Shown in pieces: positions 56,693 to 64,000 of a stretch of DNA of 64,000 nucleotides. The translations under genes and the position numbers were made by a program. Below the pieces are notes generated by a model that was given only the letters and a program-made list of their open reading frames with translations, was not told where the DNA came from and did no database searches. Source of the stretch: Bacteroidota bacterium (GTDB lineage Bacteria > Bacteroidota > Bacteroidia > Palsa-965); NCBI GenBank assembly GCA_016194975.1, contig JACQAM010000001.1, forward strand, positions 31,034 through 95,033, written 5' to 3'. How positions within the stretch are numbered: position 1 is the stretch's first letter; the number at the start of each line of letters is the position of its first letter.

Positions 56693-59143
56693 ATGGAAGA
56701 AAAAACAGGAAAAAAGATTTTTACTTTTCTCGCACTGGCTGCCGGTTGCGCGCTCCTGTATTTTCTCCTGCTTCGTTTTCATCTCGAATCTTCCAGCCCT
56801 CTTCCTTCATTGCTGCTTCTTCTTTTTCCTGTTGCTCTGATCAACTTCTGGTTGCCGGTGAATGCGCGCATGTATTTCCTGTGCGCGGCATCGTGCGCAG
56901 GCGCGTATTTCATTCTCGATTTTTCGAACGCAACGGCGCTCATCCTGCTCCTGTTCTTATTTTCTGCATTTGTTTCTTCGTCCGCATCGCCGGGAATCAA
57001 GATCACATTGTCATTGATCTTCATTGCCGGGCTTTGCGTTTTACGAATAGGAATAATCCGCACACCGCTGGTTCCTTTCATTATTCCTGTTGCCGGATCT
57101 TTTCTCATGTTCCGCTTACTGGTGATGCTTTATGAAATGAAATTCACCAAACCTGAAAATTCGTTTGTAAAGAATTTCGCTTACCTCTTCCTGCTGCCGA
57201 ATCTTGCTTTCCCGCTTTTCCCGATCATCGATTACAAAACTTTTATCCGCAGCAACACGAACAATGAAATAGTGATCAGGAAAGGAATGTCGAGAATGCT
57301 GCTCGGTGTGATCCAACTGCTCATTTACCGTTACGTTCACAACGTGGTTACGCCGCCGCTTTCCGTGGTACACAATGCCGATCTCGCTTTGCTTTACGTG
57401 CTCAGCAGTTATCTCGCCATTCTTCACATGCTCGGCATGATGTGGATCGCGGTAGGTTATCTCGGCATTCTCGGGTTCGATCTTCCTCCCATTTTCAATA
57501 ATGTTTTTCTTGTAAACAGCCCCGCCGATATCTGGAGAAGAATAAATATTTACTGGAGAGAATATGTGATGAAACTTTTTTATTACCCGGTTTATTTCCG
57601 CCTGAGAAAAAAAATAAAAAAACCGGTTCTTATTTCTTCGCTTGTGGTTTTTCTCATCACAGGAATTCTTCATGGCTGGCAATGGTTCTGGCTGCAGGGA
57701 ACGGTGAAGATCCAGAACACCGGGATCATTTACTGGACCGTTCTGGGAATTTTTATTTCCATCGGGCTCGCAGTCCAGGACCGGAAAAATTCTGCGGCGC
57801 ATAAAAAAATAAATCCGTTGGTGAATGTGCTGCGGATAACCGGCATGTATCTTTTTATGAGTTTACTCTGGTCATTATGGAACAGCGCCACGCTGCCCGA
57901 TTGGCTTTATCTTCTTCAGCAATTCGGCCACGCCGGAAATGGAAAAATAATTTTACCTGTAGCGCTAATCATCCTGGCAGGAATTGTCATTTCGTATGTG
58001 AATACAAAATTTCCATTGGTTTCTGAAAAACTTTTTTCTCCAATGGAAAAATGGCCGGTAACACTGATCGCCGCAGGAATTCTTCTCGCAATTACTTTCA
58101 AATCTCCACCACGTTATCCCTTTTATATTCCGGGAATAAATTTCGCAGAAGACATTCGCCGCGACCAGATGAATCTCGATGAACGCGAAAATGCTACTGA
58201 AAATTATTACGATAAAATGCTGGCGTCCGATGGAAGCGGCCGTCGTCCGTGGGAAATGACATTGGAAGCGCCAACTCCCAAATCGGGATTTGAATCTTCG
58301 TGTTCGCGCAGGCACGACATGCTCATGCGCGAGATCATTCCGAATCATATCACCGATCTTGGAACGTGGAAAATAACTTCGAATCGCTGGGGAATGCGGG
58401 ATAAAGATTATTCGCCGGAGAAACCCGCCAATACTTACCGCATTGCAATTCTCGGCGCATCGTATGAAATGGGAAGCGGTGTCCGGCAAAAAAATGTGTT
58501 CGAAACTGTACTGGAGAAAATGCTGAATGATTCTTTCCAAACAATGAATTATGAAGTATTGAATTTTGCGGTAGGCGGTTATCATCCTCCCCAGCAGGTT
58601 TGGGTAATGGAAAATAAAGTGAAACAATTTTCTCCCGATCTCATCCTGTATTTTGTTCACCCGGAAGATCGCTCGCGGAATGATGATTATATGGCGAATC
58701 TTGTTCACAGCGGGTACGATCTCATTTATCCCGAGTTGAACGAGGTGAGAAATAAAGCAGGCGCGCGCCAGTCAATGGGAAGTGCGGAACTTAAAAACCG
58801 TTTTGAACCGTTCGACGATGAAATTTCGGAATGGTCGCTGAAAGAAATTTCATCTGATGCAAAAAAAATGAATGCACGTCTTCTGGTCGTTTATCTCCCG
58901 TCAATGCTCTCCGATGAAGAATCTGAATCTGATTTCTACATGAAGTTCGCAACTGATCCTGCACAATGGGGCGCGCCTCCACGCTACTCATTCATGTCCC
59001 TCCATGGCATTTTCTCCGATGATCTCCAGCGCTGGAAACTTGTTGATGATCCTACGCATCCGAATGCAGCGGCTCATCAGCTCATTGCGGAAAAACTTTT
59101 TTCAGAACTTTATCCTATCTTTCGGGTGAACGAAATACATTAA
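56693..59143 (+). CDS. Fused MBOAT acyltransferase and SGNH esterase-like protein
   Basis: 816 residues. Residues 1-475 are about a dozen membrane helices of the MBOAT family: SPADIWRRINIYWREYV (275-291) matches the AlgI/DltB cytoplasmic loop, and His327 in GILHGWQW is the invariant MBOAT His. Residues 480-816 are an extracytoplasmic SGNH domain: NRWGMRDKDY, block I ILGASYEMGSG with Ser590, and block V DPTHPN with Asp786 and His789. This joins in one chain the roles split between DltB and DltD, or AlgI and AlgX/AlgJ. It would pass an acyl group from a cytoplasmic carrier through the membrane to an exported polymer. Three bp separate its stop from the carrier-protein gene. Confidence 0.8.
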   Translation: MEEKTGKKIFTFLALAAGCALLYFLLLRFHLESSSPLPSLLLLLFPVALINFWLPVNARMYFLCAASCAGAYFILDFSNATALILLLFLFSAFVSSSASPGIKITLSLIFIAGLCVLRIGIIRTPLVPFIIPVAGSFLMFRLLVMLYEMKFTKPENSFVKNFAYLFLLPNLAFPLFPIIDYKTFIRSNTNNEIVIRKGMSRMLLGVIQLLIYRYVHNVVTPPLSVVHNADLALLYVLSSYLAILHMLGMMWIAVGYLGILGFDLPPIFNNVFLVNSPADIWRRINIYWREYVMKLFYYPVYFRLRKKIKKPVLISSLVVFLITGILHGWQWFWLQGTVKIQNTGIIYWTVLGIFISIGLAVQDRKNSAAHKKINPLVNVLRITGMYLFMSLLWSLWNSATLPDWLYLLQQFGHAGNGKIILPVALIILAGIVISYVNTKFPLVSEKLFSPMEKWPVTLIAAGILLAITFKSPPRYPFYIPGINFAEDIRRDQMNLDERENATENYYDKMLASDGSGRRPWEMTLEAPTPKSGFESSCSRRHDMLMREIIPNHITDLGTWKITSNRWGMRDKDYSPEKPANTYRIAILGASYEMGSGVRQKNVFETVLEKMLNDSFQTMNYEVLNFAVGGYHPPQQVWVMENKVKQFSPDLILYFVHPEDRSRNDDYMANLVHSGYDLIYPELNEVRNKAGARQSMGSAELKNRFEPFDDEISEWSLKEISSDAKKMNARLLVVYLPSMLSDEESESDFYMKFATDPAQWGAPPRYSFMSLHGIFSDDLQRWKLVDDPTHPNAAAHQLIAEKLFSELYPIFRVNEIH

Positions 59144-59146
59144 GAC

Positions 59147-59404
59147 ATGAGCAACGAAAACGAAATCAGGAATGTGATCCGCACCTTCATTACGGAAAAT
59201 GTTTTCCAGGGAAATGACAAGGGCGAACTCAAAGACGATACAAAACTCATCAGTTCACGATTGATGGATTCCATCGTCGCATTGAAACTCGTAAGCCATC
59301 TCGAGGAACATTTTAAAATTGAATTCGAAGCGCACGAAGTGGACCAGGATAACCTGGATACCATTTCGCAAATGACAAAATTCGTTCAATCGAAAATGAA
59401 GTGA
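59147..59404 (+). CDS. Peptidyl/acyl carrier protein of the MBOAT cassette
   Basis: 85 residues. Four-helix carrier protein with Ser42 in the RLMDSIVALKLVSHLE motif as phosphopantetheine site. The size fits stand-alone carrier proteins such as DltC and those for prolyl groups. It lies between the acyltransferase and the adenylation enzyme; its stop overlaps the next GTG start by 4 bp. Confidence 0.85.
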   Translation: MSNENEIRNVIRTFITENVFQGNDKGELKDDTKLISSRLMDSIVALKLVSHLEEHFKIEFEAHEVDQDNLDTISQMTKFVQSKMK

Positions 59405-60885
59405 GCTATCCTTCGCTGAAAGAACGTATCCGCCTTTCCGCAGTAAAATTTCCGGAACATACCGCCCTGTCCGAACCTGCTCTCTATAATTCCTCGGGGA
59501 GAACTATTTCCTATAACGATCTTTCGCTCGCTGCAGAGTCATTCGCAACTTTTCTGGCCACCCATAGCATTGGACCGGGCAAAAGAGTGGCGATGATCAT
59601 TCCCAAATCGATAGACGCGGTGGTTACTATGATCGCCTGTTTGTATTCCAACACAACCTGCATTCCCATTGACCCTGAATTGCCCGCCGAAAGAATAAAA
59701 TTACTCCTGCGTGATGCAGATCCGCACGCGCTCGTTGCACACCCGGACTATTTCCCGGCGGAAACTCCCTGCCGGCAACAATTCATGTCGTCGGGAAAAA
59801 TTAGCAGCGTGAATGCGTCCGTCACTTTTCTTCCTGCCGGGGATCATTCACCGGAAGATAATATTGCAGCCATCCTTTATACTTCCGGTTCAACCGGCCT
59901 TCCGAAAGGAGTTTGCCTTTCCGATGAAAATATTTCTTCATTCGTTCAATGGGGGCTGGAAACTTTCAATGTGAATGAACACGATCATTTTTCTTCCATC
60001 GCACCGCTTCACTTCGATCTTTCCACTTTCGATATCTGGACCGCATTATCAGCCGGTGGAAGAATTTCGCTCTTCGATCACCGCATCATCAAAAATGCGA
60101 AAATGCTTTCTTTACTGCTTGCGCAGGAACGGATCACCGTTACTTATGCAACGCCGAGTTTATTGGGAACGCTTGTGAATTTCGGCGATCTGCAGCGTAA
60201 TGATCATTCGAAAATGCGTCTCGTACTTTTTGCCGGAGAAATTTTTCCGGTTAAAATTCTTCACCAGTTGATGAACACCTGGAACCGCGCGAAATTTTTC
60301 AACCTCTACGGGCCAACGGAAACCAACGTCTGTTCTCATTTTGAAATTCCGCGCCCTGTCGATACGAAAAGAACAGAACCCTGGCCTATTGGAAAAATAT
60401 GCAATCAACTCGATCATAAAATTTCAGAAGAAATGGAATTGCTCATCTCCGGCCCCAATGTAGCGAAGGGTTACTGGAAGAGAAATGATCTCAGTGAAAC
60501 GGTTTTTGTGAACATCGACGGAAAAATATATTATCACACCGGAGATCGTGTTGAAAAAGATGCCGCTGGAAATTTCGTTTTTACGGGGCGCCTCGACCGC
60601 ATGATCAAGCGCCGCGGTTACCGCGTAGAGCCGGGCGAAATAGAGAATATTATCTGTTCGATGAATAGTGTGATCGAATGTGCAGTGAAAGGAGAACCCG
60701 GTAATGACGGAATGAATATCCTCGCCGCTTACATCGTGACAGAGAATGAAAAAAAATCTTCTTTCATGGAGGTGAAACAATTCTGCGCACAACAACTTCC
60801 CGCCTATATGATCCCCGATAAAATCGTTTTCATGAACACACTTCCGAAAACGAGTAGCGGAAAAATTGATTATGGGCATCTCTAA
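59401..60885 (+). CDS. Stand-alone amino-acid adenylation enzyme
   Basis: 494 residues, GTG start overlapping the carrier gene. Adenylation motifs are complete: TSGSTGLPKG (161-170), NLYGPTETNVC (301-311), TGD (380-382), GRLDRMIKRRGYRVEPGEIE and the catalytic Lys488 in SSGKID. Asp206 in HFDLSTFDIW is the residue that contacts the alpha-amino group, so an amino acid rather than a fatty or aryl acid is expected. The HFDLS and YGPTETNVC combination recalls L-prolyl-AMP ligases of the RedM/PltF/CloN4 type; DltA is the other relative. It would load the adjacent carrier protein. The last codons and stop lie in palindromic element C. Confidence 0.84.
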   Translation: MSYPSLKERIRLSAVKFPEHTALSEPALYNSSGRTISYNDLSLAAESFATFLATHSIGPGKRVAMIIPKSIDAVVTMIACLYSNTTCIPIDPELPAERIKLLLRDADPHALVAHPDYFPAETPCRQQFMSSGKISSVNASVTFLPAGDHSPEDNIAAILYTSGSTGLPKGVCLSDENISSFVQWGLETFNVNEHDHFSSIAPLHFDLSTFDIWTALSAGGRISLFDHRIIKNAKMLSLLLAQERITVTYATPSLLGTLVNFGDLQRNDHSKMRLVLFAGEIFPVKILHQLMNTWNRAKFFNLYGPTETNVCSHFEIPRPVDTKRTEPWPIGKICNQLDHKISEEMELLISGPNVAKGYWKRNDLSETVFVNIDGKIYYHTGDRVEKDAAGNFVFTGRLDRMIKRRGYRVEPGEIENIICSMNSVIECAVKGEPGNDGMNILAAYIVTENEKKSSFMEVKQFCAQQLPAYMIPDKIVFMNTLPKTSSGKIDYGHL

Positions 60886-60996
60886 AAACACAGAAATGCA
60901 AGGCGGGCAAGTCCGAAAAACCGGAATTTACTATTCGTAAATGAGGATTTTGAGGACGTAGCCCAACGCTGCAGTTCGAAGTTATTAGAGATGCCC
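60874..60996. repeat. Palindromic MITE-like element, family C
   Basis: Terminal repeats GGGCATCTCTAA (60874-60885) and TTAGAGATGCCC (60985-60996) are perfect inverted copies. The interior is symmetrical throughout (GTCCGAAAAACCGGAATTTAC against GTAAATGAGGATTTTGAGGAC, in part), so the 123 bp forms one hairpin. Its left end encodes the last residues and stop codon of the adenylation enzyme. It lies in the 213-bp gap before a convergent gene; 60997-61098 holds no gene but includes a small hairpin, GCTTCTCCCG/CGGGAGAAGC, around 61048-61079. Confidence 0.72.
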
Positions 60997-61098
60997 TTAT
61001 AAAAATATCGGTTGAAGATGATATCCCTAAAAAAAGTGCGTTGGTCACTGCTTCTCCCGAATTTATTCGGGAGAAGCAGTCTTGCGGGCCGGATTTTT

Positions 61099-62139
61099 TT
61101 ATTTCGGAAGTACAGGATACAAAACTTCCAGGTGAAAAACCGGCGGGCCCGATTGGCCCCCTCCTGTTTCTGACAACCGCACCACGACAGAAGTATCGCT
61201 CAGCATCCACTTCGCTTCGTAATCCACACGCGAATAATAAAGGTGAATATCGTGTTCCGGATATTTATCGGGCAACGTGGTAACGTTATCCGGTTTACCG
61301 AAAGATTTTTTTCCTTCCCTGGTCAATGTCTTTGCGCGTTTCAGCAGCACTTCATACGCCTCTTCCGTTTTGTGTTTATACATTTCTCCATCATAAACAT
61401 CGAGTGTGAATGCCGATAATTTTCCATTGGTAAAACTGAATTTCCAATTCCCGTAATTTGTGTTGAGCGAATCATTCATCACCCAGTTGTCAGTAAAATC
61501 TTTGACCTGCGACGCTTGTTTCGGATGATCTTTTTTGAATTTATTTTTTGGAGAGCCAATACCGAATTTTTCGCCAAGCAATTTTCCTTTTCCTTCGGCC
61601 CGCACTACTAATTTGTAATAGCAACAATTTGCACAGTGGCCTTTCCAGGTAGTATTCGGTCCGTTTACTTCCTCTCGCACATTGGCAAGAATAGGGCGCT
61701 CTACCGAAACGGTAAGATGATCGCCCGATCCTTCCCATCGCCCGTAAAAAAGATATTGCTTGTTCTCTTCTTTTCCACCCTGGCTCGCTTTCCCGTACAT
61801 GCGCGTGTACATGATTCCGAGTTCATTTGCTTTTTTCACCAGCAAATTCGCATTGAGAGTGTCTTTATTTTCAGGAACAATGCATGGGCCCAGAACATCG
61901 TGACTATTGAATTGATACGAACGAAGTGTGTCGCGCGTGATGACCCACGTTGCTTTTCCCGGAATTCCGTTAATGCTGTCGTCGCCATAAACCCAGGATG
62001 TCATTCCCACAAAATCAGATCGCATGGCCGGAAAATATTTACGCGTTTCTTCCAGCGACATTCCCGGCCGCAGGTGATTGAGCTGGGCAGGAAGCAATAA
62101 TGGCACTAAAAATAAAATGCTGAAAGAAAATTTTTTCAT
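61099..62139 (-). CDS. Secreted protein, paralogue 2 of a flanking pair
   Basis: 346 residues with signal peptide MKKFSFSILFLVPLLLPAQ. Shares with the 55565-56659 protein the LRPGM start of the mature part, a SLNTNYGNWKFSFTNGKLSA block followed by DVYDGEMY, and SFGKPDNVTT. Cysteines occur as ANCCYY. It separates the adenylation enzyme from the dehydrogenase, on the opposite strand, as if inserted in the cassette. Function unknown. Confidence 0.7.
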   Translation of the reverse strand: MKKFSFSILFLVPLLLPAQLNHLRPGMSLEETRKYFPAMRSDFVGMTSWVYGDDSINGIPGKATWVITRDTLRSYQFNSHDVLGPCIVPENKDTLNANLLVKKANELGIMYTRMYGKASQGGKEENKQYLFYGRWEGSGDHLTVSVERPILANVREEVNGPNTTWKGHCANCCYYKLVVRAEGKGKLLGEKFGIGSPKNKFKKDHPKQASQVKDFTDNWVMNDSLNTNYGNWKFSFTNGKLSAFTLDVYDGEMYKHKTEEAYEVLLKRAKTLTREGKKSFGKPDNVTTLPDKYPEHDIHLYYSRVDYEAKWMLSDTSVVVRLSETGGGQSGPPVFHLEVLYPVLPK

Positions 62140-62289
62140 TGGGGAATCCGATAGTTAAATTTACGCTAATTTCTCAGAACGACTATCTTCACATTAGAAA
62201 AGCAGGGTGGTTTAATGGTACGATTTTCTTTATGTCTTAGAGGCTGACTATTCAGTGAGAAGGAAAACAAAGTTGAATAAACGCAGACC

Positions 62290-63429
62290 ATGAATTTTGA
62301 ACTGGGCGAAAACGAAAAAGCGATAAAGAAGAATGCTTCTGATCTCGCGCTGCTGCTCATAAAAGCACAACGCTCCCGTCCTGATCGCAAGTATCAGATT
62401 TCTGACCACAGGATTTTTTCGAAGTATGATCTTGCCGGTGCGGTGATCCCGAAAACTTCCGGCGGACCCGGATTTTCTGCAATGGAAACCGCTTTATCAC
62501 TTGAAGGGCTTGCGTTTGCAAAATGCGATCCCGGATTTATTTTTTCTCTTGGCGCGCACTTGCTCGCGTGCGTGATGCCGCTGGTGAAAAATATTTCTGC
62601 TGAACTTCAGAAAAAATTATTTCCGCAAATTATTTCCGGCGAATTATTGCTTGCTAATGGAATGACGGAGGAGCGCTCCGGCAGCGATCCGTTCAATATG
62701 AAAACAACTGCGAAGAAAACGGAGAACGGATACCTGCTTCATGGCCAAAAACATTTCATCACCAATTCTCCCATCGCCGGCGGATTCATTATTTACGCAC
62801 TCACCGATGAAGAAAAAGGATTCTTCGGCGGCGTTTCCTGTTTTTATATTCCTGCTCATTCGGAAAATCTGCATGTCGATCGTCTCGACCTCGATGGCGC
62901 TTATGCGAATACAAATATGGGAACTGTTTTTCTCGAAGATGTTTTTGTTCCACAAGAAAATCTCATTGGTAAAAAAGGTGCCGGCGCTATGATCTTTCAT
63001 CAATCCATGAACTGGGAACGCGCCTGTTTTGCATTGATGCATTGCGGAACGATGGATATGATCTGCACACATGCAGTAGAGAATGCAAAACGCAAAGAAA
63101 CCAAACAGGGAAAACTTTCAGAGCTACAAGCCGTACAGTTTCATATTGCGGATATGCACGTGCATGCTGAAGTTGCGCGCATGCTCGCCTACAAAGCGTT
63201 GAGTGAAATTGATAAAGGAAAAGATGCGACAGTTGCTGCGGCAAGAGCGAAAATTTTAAGCAGTGAAGCACTTGATGTTGTTGCGCGAACCGCCATTCGC
63301 CTCGACGGAGCAGCGGGATTGCACGACTCGAATGAAAATATTTATCGCGCTTTAGCAGGTGCACAGGCGGCAACAATTTATTCCGGGGCGAATGATGTGC
63401 TAAGGGAATTAATCGCGGGGAGATTGTAA
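62290..63429 (+). CDS. Acyl-CoA dehydrogenase-like flavoenzyme (carrier-protein type candidate)
   Basis: 379 residues. FAD-binding features: LANGMTEERSGSDPFNMKTT and the GQKHFITNSPIA strand. The usual base position in the IYEGT motif is Ser365 (IYSGANDVLREL), but Glu243 in HQSMNWERACF stands where isovaleryl-/long-chain-type enzymes place their base. SM-WER and YSG-x-DV patterns also recall L-prolyl-carrier-protein dehydrogenases (PltE, RedW, CloN3, AnaB). It might oxidise the aminoacyl group on the carrier protein encoded 3 kb upstream. An ordinary fatty-acid or leucine degradation role cannot be excluded. Confidence 0.82.
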   Translation: MNFELGENEKAIKKNASDLALLLIKAQRSRPDRKYQISDHRIFSKYDLAGAVIPKTSGGPGFSAMETALSLEGLAFAKCDPGFIFSLGAHLLACVMPLVKNISAELQKKLFPQIISGELLLANGMTEERSGSDPFNMKTTAKKTENGYLLHGQKHFITNSPIAGGFIIYALTDEEKGFFGGVSCFYIPAHSENLHVDRLDLDGAYANTNMGTVFLEDVFVPQENLIGKKGAGAMIFHQSMNWERACFALMHCGTMDMICTHAVENAKRKETKQGKLSELQAVQFHIADMHVHAEVARMLAYKALSEIDKGKDATVAAARAKILSSEALDVVARTAIRLDGAAGLHDSNENIYRALAGAQAATIYSGANDVLRELIAGRL

Positions 63430-63480
63430 ATTCAGGATTTGCAGGCCTGCCGCAGAGGGGAAATTTGAGATTTTAAACGA

Positions 63481-63981
63481 CCACCTGCAAAGCAGGTGGA
63501 TTTCATAAACCAGTGGACTCAAAGAGTCCAAAATCTTTATTCTGTTTCTCTTCTTTTCGTTCTTCCTCTTCCTGATATTTTACGTAGCGACGAATCACAT
63601 CCTCGTTCAATCCATGATTTCCCCAGTATGGTTTCTTCTTAAGCGCAGGATAACTCTTGAAGAGCTTTATTGCAAGTTTGCCTTTTAAAGTTCCCATCAA
63701 TTCAGAAATGGACACTTTGGGAGGAACGGATACCATCAAATGAACATGATCAAGCTGAACATTCAGTTCTTCAACATCACAGTTTTTCCATTCACAAATC
63801 ATTCGAATATCACGATCAACAAGTTCTTTTATCGCACCTGCCAAAACTTTGAATCTGTACTTTGGAACCCACACGATATGGTAATCACACTTGTAAACCA
63901 CGTGAGATTGCTTCCGGTATTTGCTCATGCCCTAAATTTACGGCAAAGCCAACAGAACATTACCACCTGCAAAGCAGGTGG
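63481..63981 (-). mobile_element. IS200/IS605-type insertion sequence
   Basis: Two identical 19-bp hairpins, CCACCTGC-AAA-GCAGGTGG, at 63481-63499 and 63963-63981 flank a single transposase gene. This fits IS200-like elements, which have subterminal hairpins rather than terminal inverted repeats and move as single strands. No accessory tnpB is present. Exact ends cannot be fixed without an empty site. Confidence 0.75.
63503..63928 (-). CDS. tnpA: IS200/IS605 family transposase (Y1 HUH)
   Basis: 141 residues. The HUH motif is LDHVHLMVSVPP; the catalytic Tyr is expected in the C-terminal helix, VIRRYVKYQEEEE. YHIVWVPKYRFKVL is the typical N-terminal block. The protein nicks and joins single-stranded DNA at hairpin-marked ends. 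Length is normal and the frame is intact, so the element may be active. Confidence 0.93.
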   Translation of the reverse strand: MSKYRKQSHVVYKCDYHIVWVPKYRFKVLAGAIKELVDRDIRMICEWKNCDVEELNVQLDHVHLMVSVPPKVSISELMGTLKGKLAIKLFKSYPALKKKPYWGNHGLNEDVIRRYVKYQEEEERKEEKQNKDFGLFESTGL

Positions 63982-64000
63982 GTTTCCGAGTTAAACTAAA

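Noticed and set aside
58033..58055. CCAAT-palindrome-like sequence TTTTTTCTCCAATGGAAAAA inside the MBOAT-SGNH gene
   Set aside because: It lies in coding sequence and differs at several positions; probably chance.
62237..62272. TTAGAGGCTGACTATTCAGTGA considered as a third copy of palindromic element A
   Set aside because: Only the first ten bases match the element; no right arm or internal symmetry was found.

Overview
This 64 kb window comes from a member of the phylum Bacteroidota. The evidence is a short 289-residue primary sigma factor beginning MRQLKI, promoters with the phylum-specific -7 box TAnnTTTG, a secreted protein with a C-terminal type IX secretion sorting domain, a ribosomal protein L36 without most of its zinc ligands, and one contiguous ribosomal superoperon ending fusA-rpsG-rpsL. 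Base composition is moderate. I cannot resolve order or genus.

Layout. Bases 1-4.2 kb hold the grpE-dnaJ chaperone pair and an ABC exporter pair. From 4.2 to 12.3 kb are housekeeping genes: a Ppx/GppA phosphatase, class I fructose-bisphosphate aldolase, accD, rpsO, pnp and rpoD, with clear hairpin terminators, plus a probable outer-membrane protein. From 12.3 to 22.3 kb lie an unusual array of short palindromes just upstream of a histone-tailed SWIB protein, an M3 peptidase, a T9SS-exported seven-repeat protein, a putative muramidase and several uncharacterised Bacteroidota proteins. From 22.3 to 27.1 kb, on the minus strand, are a small-ORF/nucleotidyltransferase pair, citrate synthase, enolase and carA. 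From 27.2 to 45.5 kb is the complete minus-strand str-S10-spc-alpha ribosomal cluster: 30 ribosomal protein genes plus fusA, secY, map, infA and rpoA.

From 45.7 to 64 kb the character changes to an accessory cell-envelope or glycan-modification region with frequent strand switches, palindromic MITE-like elements and an IS200-type transposase. It contains a KASIII-ACP-KASIII-SDR-glycosyltransferase operon, three sulfotransferases of different types, an acetyltransferase/Asp-Asn-beta-hydroxylase/sulfotransferase triad with start-stop overlaps, a putative glycosyltransferase, and a cassette that is the best candidate for a new system. That cassette holds a fused MBOAT-SGNH membrane acyltransferase, a carrier protein, a stand-alone amino-acid adenylation enzyme and, further downstream, a flavin acyl dehydrogenase resembling carrier-protein prolyl dehydrogenases. 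Two paralogous secreted proteins flank the first three genes.

How the genes may work together (inference): the adenylation enzyme would load an amino acid, possibly proline, on the carrier protein. The flavoenzyme would oxidise it while tethered, and the MBOAT-SGNH fusion would move the acyl group across the inner membrane onto an exported glycan or lipid. This combines Dlt-like logic with pyrrole-carboxylate chemistry. The KASIII-ACP-SDR operon would supply a second, short hydroxyacyl group, and the sulfotransferases would add sulfate.
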